Source of the DNA: Bimuria novae-zelandiae CBS 107.79
Lineage: Eukaryota > Ascomycota > Dothideomycetes > Pleosporales > Didymosphaeriaceae
DNA length: 64,000 nucleotides
Assembly: GCA_010015655.1 (NCBI GenBank)
Contig: ML976762.1
Coordinates: 131,528 to 195,527 of the forward strand
Direction: 5' to 3'
Below the pieces are notes generated by a model, which had not been told where the DNA came from, ran no database searches, and saw only the letters and a list, made by a program, of their open reading frames with translations. Position numbers and translations under genes: made by a program. Every line of letters starts with the position of its first letter. Position 1 is the stretch's first letter. Shown here in pieces: positions 11,327-23,599 of this stretch.

Positions 11327-11738
11327 GCTAACAGGCTTGCGGCGCCGCTTAGCTAATAAAGAATTAGCTATATCTTTAATAGTAGCAAGCCGGGGAGGGA
11401 ATCCTCGCGCGTCTAGGTTAAGTATATAGTGAACAATTACCTGCTCCTCTGTCGCTAGAAGATTTATAGAGTTGGGCGTATAATTAGGTTGAAAGGTTAC
11501 TCCAGCGCGTCTTCGCCTTATTACTCTTTCTAAAGCGCTGTAGATTACTATAGCGCGCGGAATTAAAAGTGTTACGTCTTATTTAATAGCCTAAAGCGCA
11601 AGCTATAATTGAGCTTCTTTTAACTTTAGTAGCTAATTAGGTGGTCGAGACATCGCGTTATAATATAGGTGATAATACGTTTTGGTGGGGTCTTGGCGTT
11701 TTCGGACACTCGCTTGTATCGGACACTCGCTTGTGAAG
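11327..11738 (-). pseudogene. pogo/Fot1-like transposase, N-terminal piece, with element terminus
   Basis: From an ATG at 11651-11653 the minus strand encodes a RIP-damaged transposase start. Readable parts include TEEQVIVHYILNLDARGFPP and ATIKDIANSLLAKRRRKP, typical of the CENP-B-like domain of Fot1/pogo enzymes. It continues across the gypsy insertion at 3635. The sequence cggacactcgcttgt occurs twice between 11703 and 11735 and ends at a TA (11739-11740); this is probably the terminal repeat of the element. No partner end was found on the other side. Confidence 0.72.
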
Positions 11739-11740
11739 TA

Positions 11741-12212
11741 CGTTAATTACTTTTAAAAAAGAATAAACAATTAAATTTAATATAAGGGACTTTAGGCATA
11801 AGGGACCTAAGATACTAAAAGAATATAAATAAATTTAATAAAAAGTTTAGGTAGCTCCTCCCTACGCTATATATATAACTTCTAAGTAAAAAGGACTAAC
11901 TTTAAAGGGGCGAAGTCTATTTCCTAATACTCTAACGATATTTTAGTAGCTCTTAAGGTTACTTAAGGCTTAGGCCACGAGGTTTCTTAGCCAAGTACTT
12001 TAGAGGCCTAGCCTCTAACAGCGCCTATCCTAGGTACTATACAAGATATAACGGATAAGCTACTCGCTAAGCGTAGCGCTAGCTAGATTAGTTAAATATA
12101 GCCGCGTAAATTTATTAAGCAAATAAATTACCTTACTATATAATTTAATTAGCTATATAATTAATAGAGAGCTCTATATAAGAATTTAAAAATAATTAAA
12201 ACTTAGTTTAAC
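11741..12212 (+). pseudogene. fourth pogo-like element, left part (split by gypsy element 2)
   Basis: This AT-rich stretch is the left flank of gypsy element 2 and ends in TTAAC, the duplicated target (12208-12212). The right flank after 19638 clearly encodes a pogo DDE domain on the plus strand, so this side should hold the N-terminal part of that transposase. RIP has removed nearly all readable coding sequence. The assignment rests mainly on continuity across the insertion. Confidence 0.45.
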
Positions 12213-12663
12213 TATTATAATGCTCTCACACCTTGTTCTAATCTAGGTTAGGGCGGTAAGGTATCGTGGTACTTTATAGATTATTTAATAGTATAAGTTA
12301 ATGCGACACTTAGCGCGAGGCTAGATAATCTAATCTTATAATAAAATAAGATAACTATTAGTCTATATAAGAGAACGTACTCGCACAAAAGATATGTAAG
12401 TTAACTATAAGGAGTATAATAAAGGAAAACCGTCCTGTATATATATCCTCCTTATTCTATAGAATCCCACGATGTCCTATATCCTGGCATCGTGGGATTC
12501 TATGGGATTTCCTAGGACGTCACGTGATTAGAGGGTCACGTGGTCCCACGGTGTCCTATAGTCTTATCGTCTGGGACAGCCTGGGACGTTACGTAATCCT
12601 GAGGTGGGGCCCAGATGCCGTTATAAGGCTCTCCGTCCCACTGTTAACTTCTAGACTATAATA
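12213..12663 (-). repeat. 3' LTR of gypsy element 2
   Basis: The 451-bp repeat pairs with 19188-19638. Its terminal TG and CA are altered to TA and TA by RIP-type transitions, so boundaries were set by alignment to the other copy, which keeps TGTTA..TAACA. It includes a palindromic segment around the shared word GGCATCGTGGGAT (about 12485). Confidence 0.88.
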
Positions 12664-12773
12664 CTATCCTCCTCCTTCCTCTGCATGTCCTTATATAATA
12701 GCTAATATCCTCTTAAAGTATTCTTTATCGTCGTTCTATTAAAGATTAAATAAATTTAATTAATTAGACTACT

Positions 12774-13283
12774 ATAGTGTCCTGTAAATACTACGTAAAG
12801 AAGGGCTTAACCTATAAGCTATTTTCTCTTAAAATATAATATAGTAACTATTATAAGAATAGCGTTATAAAGTATAAGCTAGTAAAACCTATAGTTCTAA
12901 ACTTCTCCTTAATTAATTTTAAGATAGATAGGCTTAAGCGCCTAGAAGAGGTAGTAGTAATTAAAAAAGAAGTAACTATAGTAGCCCTCTAAGCTACCTA
13001 TAGTAAAAGAAAAAAGTTATTAAAGTAAAAGTGTTTACTTAAGAAGCGTAAAGGAAAGCTCCTTACTAATTTAATAAAATTTATTAAGAAGATTAAACGC
13101 CTTAAGGGGATAAAATTATTAGGCTAAGACGTTACTTAACTAAAAGGGGGTCTTATACCTAGCTCCTTTAGCTTAGACTAGTCTATCTATCCTCCGCCTT
13201 TTAATCTTAATAACCCTAAACCTTTAGCCTTAACCTTTTTAGATACTTTTAGTAGAACTTCTCTAAGGCTTCTTTATAGTTAG
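12774..13283 (+). pseudogene. antisense accessory ORF of gypsy element 2, homologous in layout to element 1
   Basis: A plus-strand frame of about 170 codons can be followed from ATA 12774 (probably a mutated ATG) to TAG 13281-13283, with several RIP-type stops. It begins VSCKYYVKKGLTYKL, which lines up with VFRCERCIKKNLRCFV of element 1 if Cys-to-Tyr changes (TGC/TGT to TAC/TAT) are allowed. A second cluster (YSNYYK..KYKLVKP) matches the second cysteine group. A Lys/Glu-rich probable coiled coil and a Pro/Ser-rich tail (PPPFNLNNPKP) follow. Its end overlaps the mutated pol end (about 13216) tail-to-tail by roughly 68 bp, as in element 1. Confidence 0.62.
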
Positions 13284-16200
13284 TAAGGTTCCCTACTAGT
13301 TTTTATATATTATAGCTTTTTAGCTATTTTTTTTTTATTTTACTAAGTACTTATGCTAACGCCTAATCTTTTATAAATTTCTAATTACTTTAATCTTGAA
13401 CTTCTTATTTTTAAGTTTAAGTTATATTTTTAGTTCGGCGCTTAGTAGTGCTAGTTCTAATAATAACTTATAGAAGACTAGGTAGATCCGTGTATCTATA
13501 AGTAACTATAGTTTAAAATTAACTAGTCCTCTAACCTCTTAAATTTTTAACAGTCTTTTTTAAAAGTAATCTAGTTTTTTGCTTAGCCTTATTATTTTAA
13601 AAAAATTTTATAAAAGGAAAACTTTATCCCCCTCCTTAAAAGTTAATTTTATAATCCTTTTCTTATTTGCCTATTACGCTATTTATTTATTACGCCGCGC
13701 GATATTCTTGTGTAGTATTTTATATAGGTCTTATATAAGTTTGGCTTTATTAGCTACGTCCTTTACAATGCTCTAGATGTCTAATAGATCCCGGTAAGTC
13801 GTTGGCTCACATCCGTGGCTGGTATAATATAATAAGTATCCCGTAGTCGCCGATCTTGCGCTGTTATATGCTAGCTAAGCTATTAGTAATAGCTCGACCT
13901 AATTATCTTAAAGCTTATTTATATATATCTAGAGGTACTATTCCAGCATTTAGTTTATTTACTCTATTTAGCTATCTATCTTAGAGTAAAAGCTTGTCGT
14001 GAGCTTATGCTTAATTCCTAATTTAGCTATAAATATAGTCTAATATAATAATGTAAATATCTTAGCCCTGTTTATAATAAACTTGTTAGGTTATTTAACT
14101 TATAATATTAGTTTTTACTTTACTATATAGGCTAGTTCTTTTGCTAACATAGCTTCCCTAATTAGCATAAACCTTAACTCTTTAGTAAGTTAATAGATTA
14201 TAACTAAAATTAAGTTATAGAAGTCCTTATTCCCTAGTGCTAGTAATGCTAGTAGTTTCACGATAAAGTCTATAGTTACACTAGACTATAGCCTTAGGGG
14301 TGGCTATAGTAGCTATAAGAGGCTATAGGGCTTATATCTCTTAGGCTTGTTCTAGTAATAGGCTAAATAGTTACCTAGTACCTTCTATACTGTCTAGCGT
14401 AGCCTAAAAATAGTATATTCGTTTGCGATTTAACGTGTTATCTTAGTAATTTTTAGGTATCCTTAGTCCTTATCTTCGTATAGCTTCTTAATTAGTAATA
14501 GAGCTATTTACTCGCTAATTAAGATGTAGTTTTAATAGTCCTATACTATTAATCTTATAGCTTAGTAAAGGTTATATACTTAACAATCCTCGTTCGCGAG
14601 CCTACCGTAATCCTATATCCTATCTATAACTAGTCTATAATAGGTAAAGTCTACGCGTTATACTTTTAGTGCTAGCGCAAGTTATATCTTATTATAATAA
14701 AAGGTTCTATCTTTTACCTTAGTTAGGATTATAACGTAGTTACCTCTATTATCCTCTTCTATAAGATCTAATTATTTACTAAGTACGTCTACTATAGCGT
14801 TTACGTTTCCTAGCAAATACGTAATGCAAAAATTAAATTTTATTATTTATTTAAATTATTTAGCTTATTACTAATTAAGCCTTTTAGTTATTATAAAGCG
14901 TGTTAGATTAAATTAATTAAAGAATACCTTTATTTAGTGCTTAGCTCCCTTAAGCTATACTTTTTATTACTTAAAATAGTTAATAATTACTAGTAGTTCC
15001 TTATTATAAATCTTATAGTTAAGCTCTACTCCTAAAAGCTTGCTTGCGTAATAGAAGACTAGTCTCTATTTCTTGTTATTGCATTCTTGTAGCAGCACGG
15101 CCCCTATCGCATAGTCGAATGCGTTGGTGTAGATGCGATATCGCCGCTCTAGGTCGTATATCTATAGTAGGGGTGCTGTTAGGAATAGGCGCTTTAGCTA
15201 TTTAAAAGCTCTCTTCTTTACTTTTTATAGAGGTCGCCATTTTCCTGTCTTTATAAGTTCTGTTAGTAAAGTAGTAACCTTAAAGTAGTTCCTAATAAAT
15301 TTATAATAGAAGTTAGTAAAGCCTAAAAAGGATTAAATATCCTTTACTAATTTTAATAGTAACTATTTTTCTATTATCGCGATTTTTTTTAAATCTATCT
15401 TAACACCTTCCTGGGATATTACAAATCCTAGATATTCCGTTTCCGTGACATAGAATTCACATTTCTTAGGGTGTAGGAGCAACCTGTGCTCTTATAGTTT
15501 TTATAACACCTTGCGAACATGTTCCTTATGTTCTTCTAGTGTTCTACTTAAGTATATTAATATGTCGTCGAGGTATGCCGTGCAGAATACGTCTAAGTAT
15601 TTATATAGTACTTAATTTATTAGCTTTTAAAAGGTTACTAGTGCGTTAGTTAGTCTTATTAGCATAACTATATACTTAAAGGGCTATATCGTGTGCAAAA
15701 AGCCATTTTTTTTATAGCTCTTTACTATTTAAATCCTATAGAATTTATTCTAGACGTTAAATTTTATAAACTACTTAGCTCCTTAGAGTCGATCTATAAG
15801 CTCCGTTATTAGTAGTAACAGGTAGTAGTTTTTAACTATAATAGTATTTAACTATTTATAATCTATATAGAGTCGCAGCCTGCCATCTTTCTTATAAATA
15901 AAGAGTATAGGGAAGGCCGTAGGGCTCTAACTAGGCTACTATTTTCTAAAGCGTAGATTTTTTTATATTAGCTCCTTTAGCTCTTTTTCTTATTTATAAG
16001 TAAAGGGCCTTAGGCACTCTAGCTATAACTTAGCTCCCTTTACTAGTAGTATCTTATAGTCCTACTCCTTATATTTAGGCAGGATAGTCTCGTTGTGCTT
16101 TTTAAATAGGTTTACGAATTCCTTGTATTTCTCTAGTAGACCTAGGTCCTTAGGAACTATCTTAGTTTCCTGGACCTATATATAATGTACCTGCCCTAGG

Positions 16201-16700
16201 TATTACTTTAAAATCCTGTCTATTTTATATATTAATATTTCTTATATCTTAGATAGTTAGCTCCTTTTCCTTGTTTAAGGTTGGGGAGTTTCCCTTTCGC
16301 TAGGGCTTATCTAAGCCGTTGCTAGTAGGTTCTAGGGGAGGATCGTGTGTTTAATCTAGTTTATCTATAGATTGTGTAGTTCTAGCTATTCGTATCTTAT
16401 AATAGCTTTAATGTCTCCTATTTCTGCGATTATAAAGACATGTCAGCTCTCTAGGTCTTCTATATTAACTTATACTAGCGCTATTTCTAGGCGTAGCTAA
16501 CTATTACTATATTTTTATAATTAGGTCTTATCCGCGAGTCCTATTTACAGCAGCGTCCTTTTATTATAATATAGCATATTATATTTTTTAATTACTTATA
16601 GGGCTATTAGACACGCGTTTACCCCTAGATTAATAAGTGCTATAATATAGTATCTATATACTATAATATCTTTAATTAAGCGTTTCTCAACTTAGCAAGT
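13216..16700 (-). pseudogene. gypsy element 2 pol: RT, RNase H, integrase, chromodomain
   Basis: Readable minus-strand signatures, downward: KDGRLRLYIDYK near 15880 and YLDDILIY at about 15552-15575 (reverse transcriptase active site). Then HPKKCEFYVTETEYLGFV near 15450 (RT thumb), YRIYTNAFDYAIGAVLLQE near 15110 (RNase H, first catalytic Asp changed to Asn), and NYKEALEKFY near 13290 (end of a chromodomain). The integrase core lies between about 14.8 and 13.8 kb but is badly eroded. Stops occur every few codons. Domain order matches element 1, so this is another chromovirus. Confidence 0.82.
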
Positions 16701-19187
16701 ATTAACTTAATAAGCTATAATAATTATACTATTATTAGTGTAGCTTATTACCTAGTAATAATCTAGTTTTTTAAGTCCCTAGAGTCCTTAGACTTATTTT
16801 AGCCCTTTTATAAGGCTTCTGCCTTTTAGATTTAACCCTTAAGCTAGGCTAGCTTTAAGACTTCTTTAACTCTATACTACTTATATTATTATTAATATAG
16901 CGCATAGGTCTCTCTAATTTTATTAGATTTATATACTCCCTAGTTTCCGTGTTGTAGGTAATTTAGGGTAAGATATTTATTCTAGGCTAATATATTATAT
17001 CTTAGGTAGCTATTAAAAAAAGCTACTTCCTCCTATAGGCTTAAGTACGCAAAGCACTACGGGTTATATTAGTTTTATTTAATTATTAAGTAGTCTGCGT
17101 CTCTTCTTAGCTATATATTCCTTATTATTATACTAGTGTTGCGGGGGTCTAGGCCTTAAGGGAACTAGCCTATCTTAAACTTTTATTACTTATATATTTT
17201 GTAAGTAATATTAAAGTATTAATACTAACTATTCTATTTATAGTGCTTAGCCTAATAGGCTAAAAAGTACTTATAGTAGTTATTAAGCACGCTGCACTAG
17301 TCTTTTTTAAATTTATAGTATTTTAAGCCTCCTAAAAAGTAAGAGGCTTTAACTCTAGTCTTAGAGTACTATTAGTATTCTTTTTATATATATTACTACT
17401 ATTTAGCATGCGTATGTTATTCTTATATCGTAACCTAGCGTAGGTACTACTTTAGGGGTCCTTATAACTTTTTGGCAAGCTAATAAGTGTTACGACCACG
17501 AACCCCACAAGGATGAAGAAGCCAGACAATTACGCCAAGAGAGTAACTGTTAACGAAGTAGCAGAGTTAACGGGACCCAACGGGGCGCGGGGCAGCTTAG
17601 TTAGCAGTCACGTGACGAAGTCCCGCATAAAGGGAAGTCCCATAGGACTACCGTAGTCCCTGGGACTACAGGGCCTTGGCGGGACTACGAAGAAGGAATA
17701 GGCTAGTATATAGTGTGGCGACTTTCCTATTGTTGTTTCCTTCCTCGTAGTCAACTTATATATCTTCTGTGCGAGTACGTTCTCCTATATAGACTAATAG
17801 TTATCTTATTCGTTATAAAATTAAATTGTCTAGCCGCGCTAAGTGTCGCATCAACTTGTACCACTGAATAATCCGTGAAGCACCACGATACCTTACCGCC
17901 CTAATCCGGATCGGAACAAGGTGTGAGAGCCTCATAACAATAAGCGTCCTACGTATGTAGTCCTTAGATAATTACTTTCGCCTCGCACTAAGACAAGTAG
18001 TGTAACGTGCTATTACACATCTAGTAAGTGTTATCTACTAATTATTAAAAGATCTAGTATTTATAGAGGGTCCTTCGTTCCTCCTTCTATTTTTCTACTA
18101 GTTTGGGGATCTCTTGCGTGAAATCCACCTCGTTAGTTTCCGCTAGCGAGAGAGTAGTCATAGCTACTTATAAAAGGTTAGTCGTGTTAGCCTTAATGTC
18201 TTAACCTTTATAGTCCTTAGCAAAGTAGCCTTATTTACTATATTAAAGGCAGGCCTTATCCTTAAACCTTTATTTTTACTTTTCTTACGAGATGCTATTC
18301 TTTCCTTAGTAACTTTTCTTTAGTCTATATAGCTATTTTCCTTTACTATTTTTCTTCTTGTACTATTAGGCTTCGTTAGTTATAATAACATCTCTATCCT
18401 AATCTCTTTCGACGGGTCTAGCGTTATTTTCTTTTCTAAAGAGTAGTTAGGTGCTATGCTATTTCTCTAGCTTTTGCTTATATAAGTAATTATTAGCTTT
18501 AATAGCGTTATTAATAAGTTCTTCTAGATCGTCCGCTTTTTCTTAGTAGACTAGTTTATTTTTAACTAATTCCTTTAGTCTATTATAGTAGGCGATTATA
18601 AGTAGGGCTTCTCCCTATTTATTAAGTTCTACTATAATCTATTTAAACTCTAGTATATAAAGTATTATAGATTTCTCCTAACGCAGGCGTTAAAGGCGTA
18701 TTTTAGCTTAATATTTTTTAATAGTGCTAAATATTCCTTTTATAGTCTTATAAAAGAATTTCTAGTCCTTAAAGGCGTTTTTAGTAGCGTCTAAAGTATA
18801 ATTCTTTAGTTTGCTATGCTTAAGGAAGTTATTAATTATTAGCCTAGCCTATATAGCTACTTTATCCTGTATATTTATATAGGTAACTAAGATCTTATCT
18901 TATTCTATATTAAACTTTCCTAGGTTATAGTAAATAAATAGTTCTAGCTAGGTTAGGAACGTTCCTAGATAGCCCTTCCTAAAGTAAGGTTTAGGCTTTA
19001 GGACTTTTAGTTAATATTTTATATTTTCTTATTTGCTTATCTTCTTACTTATTTAGTTAATAATTTCTTATAGCTAGGCTATCTAAGCTACTTATTTAAT
19101 AATTATTTCTCTTAAGATCTTTTCCTTAGGTACTAAGGCTGCGGTAGTTAAACTAGGTCTTATTATTATACTATAGGATAGTTAAAG
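16701..19187 (-). pseudogene. gypsy element 2 gag/protease region, eroded
   Basis: By position this holds protease and gag of element 2, interrupted by the solo LTR at 17488-17939. RIP damage is so dense that I could not read a zinc knuckle or protease motif with certainty. No intact frame is present. Confidence 0.5.
17488..17939 (-). mobile_element. solo LTR, inverted, undamaged, inside gypsy element 2
   Basis: The 452-bp sequence begins TGTTACGACC and ends CTCATAACA, flanked by a perfect ATAAG duplication (17483-17487 and 17940-17944). Read on the minus strand its first ~240 bp resemble the LTRs of gypsy element 2 (shared words include CACACCTTGTTC and GCGACACTTAGCGCG), so it is a family relative inserted in opposite orientation. 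Its GC content is normal and RIP changes are few. It therefore arrived after its host was mutated, and recombined to a single LTR. Confidence 0.88.
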
Positions 19188-19638
19188 TGTTATAATACTC
19201 TTACACCTTATTCTAATTTAGATTAAGATAGTAAGGTATTATAGTACTTTATAAATTATTTAATAGATTAAGTTAATGCGATACTTAGCGCGAGGCTAGA
19301 TAATTTAATCTTATAATAAAGTAAAATAACTATTAGTCTATATAGAAGAACGTACTCGTATAGAAAATATGTAAGTTAACTATAAGGAGTATAATAAAGG
19401 AAAACCGTCCTGTAAATATACCCTCCTTATCCTATAGAATCCCACGATGTCTTATATCCTGGCATCGTGGGATCCTATGGGATTTCCTGGGACGTTACGT
19501 AATTAGAGGGTTACGTGGTCCCACGGTATCCTATGGTCTTGGCGTCTGGGACAGCCTAGGACGTTACGTAATCCTGAGGTGGGGCCCAGATGCCGTCATA
19601 AGGCTCTCCGTCCCACCGTCGACTTCTGGACCGTAACA
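19188..19638 (-). repeat. 5' LTR of gypsy element 2
   Basis: This copy keeps canonical ends TGTTATAATACTC and CCGTAACA and is followed by TTAAC (19639-19643). Differences from 12213-12663 are mostly transitions, consistent with RIP acting on both copies. Confidence 0.9.
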
Positions 19639-19643
19639 TTAAC

Positions 19644-21480
19644 CTTATAGCGCGTACTAAAGCTACCTATAGTATCTATAATTAGGGTACCTATAATTTT
19701 AATAGGACTAGTTTTATAATAGGCAAGATATTATCTTAGCTTATTATTATAAATTTAAAAAGATATAGTAGGCTAAAGGCTATTTAACTAAGTAATTATA
19801 AGCAAACTATAGTAATTTATAAAATTAACGCTACTAGCTAGGTAATCCTACCCTTTATTATTTTTCTTAGCTAGTATTACCTCTCTACCTAGTACTAAAA
19901 TAATAATATACTACGCGACTGGGCTTTTACTGTTAGTAAAAATAGCTAAACTACTAATAAGCTTAAATTAGAGTAGCTAAAGCACTTTATTAAGTATATA
20001 GTAAAATATAGAATAGGCGCGCGCTAGCCACTTATACTTAATAATTATAAAAGCTATAACTCGCTCGAATTTTAAGAGCTTTATAAGGAGAATAATATTA
20101 TTACTTTTTATATACTACTATATTTATTATATTTTTTATAGCTACTTAATATTAGCTACTTTTCGCTGTTAAAGCGCGTATATAGCTGCTAAATTAAGAG
20201 CCTAATACGCGACTATATTACCTATATTATAAAGCTAAAGTTCTTACTAGCCTTCTACGTAGCCTATATATAGTTAATTATAAAGGAGAATATCTGCTAA
20301 GCTTTTAAGGCGCTGGCCTAGTCCCACACGATCTAGAGACGGTGATATTAAAGCCAGATATTAAGCTTTATACGCTAACGCCGCCTTTACTAAAGGTTAC
20401 TCTTTAAGAAGCTAAAACACTAAGTAACGCGCGCAAGCTAAAGGCTTAATTAATATTAATTTATAATAAGATTTAAAGGTATAAAAGCTTATTATTTACT
20501 TTTATTATTATAGTACTTAATTAGCTTAAAAAGGATGCTAAGGTAATAGCTTATAGAAGTACGCTTATGCGCTATTAGATCGCAAGACTTAAATAGGTAA
20601 ATAGGGTAGCTATAATACGTAAAAAGTAATAAAAGAAGTAGATATAAAAGTAAAGTACCTTAATAAGGATAAAGGTAAAGAAAATTACTACTTAAAAGAA
20701 TATTAAGTAGTAGCTAGAGAGTAAAACGCGTTAAGGTAAGATATAATTAGGTACTAGTTAGTAGGCTTTAACGCGCTATAGCTACTATAGAGAGACTAGA
20801 TATAATGCGCAAACGTATATAAAGTATACTATAAATACTACTTAGTCTAGGATAGTAATTATATATAATTATTATATCGCATTATTAAGTTAGATTGCTA
20901 TAAAGGCGATAGAAGGTTAGTAGGATAACCACTCGCTTATACTAATAGCTCGCTTATGACCTACGTTAGGCCATAGCTATAATTTATATAAGACTTTACT
21001 TTAACGCGATATAATAACTATACTAAAAAATTTAGCTCTTTTTACTAATAAGAGTATACTATAGTATTTAGTACTAAGCTAGCTTCTCTTAATTAATATT
21101 ATTATAGTTATTTATAAAGCGCTTATTAAAGCCACTACTAATAATATTATTACCCTTTATAGTTAAATTCTTCGTAGCTACCTTTAATACTAATAATAGT
21201 ATTAATAATATCTATAACTCTAGTAACTATAGCTCCTATAGCTACTATAAGGTATCTATAACCTAGCTAATGAGCGGGCTAGCTACCTATAATAGTAATA
21301 ATTCAGGTAATAATAGCGTATTTAACTATATTTTAGGTAGCTTTATTAGCTAACTAGTAGTGCTAGCAAGTAGTAAGTTGCCTTTAATAATCTGCTAAAT
21401 ATATACTTTCTAACGCTTATCGCGACCTCTATCGTTGTTTATTACCTCTATAGCGCTATTAGCGCGTTTATAGGGTATCT
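19644..21480 (+). pseudogene. fourth pogo-like element, DDE transposase part
   Basis: The plus frame just after gypsy element 2 reads GTYNFNRTSFIIGKI, a mutated form of the YNFDETGF-x-G block with the first catalytic residue of pogo DDE transposases (Asp now Asn). Further fragments fit the same family: LNNYKSYNSLEF, about 20040-20075, looks like the second catalytic block, with Asp again read as Asn. Stops are too frequent for function. The 3' boundary is approximate and no terminal inverted repeat could be paired. Confidence 0.62.
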
Positions 21481-21910
21481 TAGTCTATCAGCAAGTCTGT
21501 AATATAAGTAAAGGTAGTAAAATATATATAATAAGTTAACTATAATAGCTAAAATACTAATAAAAGTACACTAATAAATAAGTAATAGTATTAAAATAGC
21601 GTGTTAAATACGCGATACGATAGCTAAAAGACTTAATTATATTACTAGTAGTAAGTTATAGTTAATTAATAGCTTTAAATAAGTTAATTTTTATAGTAAC
21701 ACCTGCTTGCTTCTATAGCTAAATAATATATTAAATTTATTAAATTTCCTAGTTAAATCTTTATTTTAGACTTGATTTCCGCCTTAATTTATTTAAATTA
21801 GCAACTCGGCCGTTCGAAGATTGAGATTTGGAAGTATATTTAATTGTTGACAATTGTGCATAGGTGGAATTTGTCGCCCCGAAACTTGCCGACCAGCTAA
21901 CATGACCTGT
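21481..21910. other. AT-rich border of the RIP-damaged block; no gene seen
   Basis: Composition changes from strongly AT-rich to mixed around 21.80-21.87 kb. No open frame, terminal repeat or other feature can be supported here. Confidence 0.6.
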
Positions 21911-22992
21911 CTACCGGGACTGCAATCTCTCAATGCTATCCCGTACCCCAACGAACGCCATATCGCTTAATGTCTCCTCGTAGAGCAGCTTTGCGAGCTG
22001 CAAATCCTCGGGTGCATAGACAATAGGTGGCATGCTACATTTTCTTACGTCAGCACGCTAATCTCTCTTGGCAAGGAAGTACCTACGGCTGGACTTTCGC
22101 ATCTTCAACGTATTGCCCATGCGCCTCCTCGCCGAGGACAGTAGCCGCGTGGACAATTGTCCGTGTGCCAATGGAGCATCTCCGACCGAACAAACGGGAC
22201 AAACTGGAATAGCCAATGCGCTGCAGGTCACAGGTTTGGCTAGCGAGATTCGACCCGTAGGAAAACCCAGGGTTTTGCGCAAATAATAGTGGCAGTGGCT
22301 GAAGGGACGTACCGTGCCAATTCCGTCACGAACAGTAACCCGAGAAATTTAGATGTTCCGTAGCGCTCCGCCATGTCCCAGTCTTTCATTTTCCTCTTGA
22401 AGGTTGGTAGAAGGGGTTTAGACCTCCTTTCCTCGAATTTGGCCCAGGCAGCTTGGTCAGATGAAACTAACACAATACGCCCGGAGTCGCTACCACTCTT
22501 CTTCATAACTGGTAGTAACAGAAGTGTAAGGAGAAGATTGGATAGGTAGTTGATATGGATGTCCTCCTCGTAGCCAGTCGAGCTGAATGATTCATGAACG
22601 TTGTACAAACCAGCATTAAGAATGGCTATATCAAGAAACGGCAACTCTCTGGCGCGGTTGACGAACTCTATAATGGAGTCTTAAGACGAAAGGTCAAGTT
22701 GCCAGACCTCGATACTGTCGTCTGAAAGATGTTGGCTTCCAGAGAGTTGTTTGCATGCGTCGAGGCCTTTGGACTTATCGCGCACCGCCAGAATAACTTT
22801 GGCTCCTAAATCCAGGAGCTGACGTGCCGTCTCAAGCCCCAGCCCAACATTGGATCCTATGACTATGGCTCTTTTACCGTCCAAGTCAGCATCACAGCGT
22901 GAGACTGGCGGAGGCGTGACGAAAAGCTGGCGGTAGAGAAAATGGAGTGTGGTTGCTCTAGTCTCAGGGCGGATATTAAACGATTGATTCAT
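21911..22992 (-). pseudogene. short-chain dehydrogenase/reductase, broken
   Basis: From ATG 22990-22992 the minus frame has a Rossmann start AIVIGSNVGLGLETARQLLD (TGxxxGxG family motif with TG changed to IG). It then has ILNAG, an active-site Ser block RIVLVSSDQAA and the catalytic YGTSK. A TAA stop follows LDLSS at 22681-22683. A one-base shift occurs at the A-run near 22270, after which the +1 frame reads NPGFSYGSNLAS and HAATVLGEEAHGQYVEDAKV. A further stop follows near 22090. The C-terminus (VYAPEDLQLAKLLYEE) ends at TAG 21911-21913. The catalytic residues remain but the frame does not. Similar enzymes reduce ketones in secondary metabolism; the substrate is unknown. Confidence 0.82.
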
Positions 22993-23599
22993 TTTGAGAT
23001 ATGATACGTGACATATATAGGTGTACGGCATACAAAAAAAGGAGACAGCATGTACAGTGTCAAGCTTGAGGCACCGACAGCATTGGAGGTAGATAGCTGG
23101 CAATCAAAAGTGAATTGAATGGAATGGAATTATTGACTAAACGACTATTATATAACTAGTTATATAGTCTGGGAGCTCATCAGAGCTTCGAGCTCGGAGA
23201 TAAACTGACGCCTACACCTGATGATGCCTGCAGTAGCGATACCGGGTGACAGTGGACCCTAGGAGCTCGATGTATAGCAGTAGAAAAACTAATTGGCCTG
23301 GGGATGAGTATTGATTGAAGGATGGAAAAAACCAGGGTGTCTTCTGACTTAACTACTTTGGACGAAGGTATGGACACCCCTGCGATCTCACTACCACAAA
23401 CCTCTGCCAGGCCTATAGACGTGATCCCAGCTTTTCACCGGCAGCTGTATCAAAACCTCACCGGGGACTACCAGATCATATAGCAATACAACCAAGGTTT
23501 GACCACCCATTGAAACCATCATCCATGATTAACACTTGTGGTGTATACAAGTCCGTTAGAATCAACATTTTCAAATCTCGCCATATCACGGAGGTCATA

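Larger units (their letters stand above)
12213..19638 (-). mobile_element. Ty3/gypsy chromovirus retrotransposon 2, with solo-LTR insertion
   Basis: LTRs of 451 bp (12213-12663 and 19188-19638) are in direct orientation and flanked by TTAAC on both sides (12208-12212, 19639-19643). The minus-strand purine tract GAGGAAGGAGGAGGATAG (12664-12681) next to the left LTR shows that the element reads on the minus strand. RT, RNase H, integrase and chromodomain are recognisable although severely RIP-mutated. A 452-bp solo LTR of a related family sits inside, at 17488-17939. Native length without it is about 6.97 kb. Confidence 0.9.

Noticed and set aside
13579..13776. 65-codon plus-strand frame rich in Leu/Ile/Phe (possible membrane peptide)
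   Set aside because: Arises from RIP-generated AT-rich DNA in the mutated integrase/chromodomain region of gypsy element 2.
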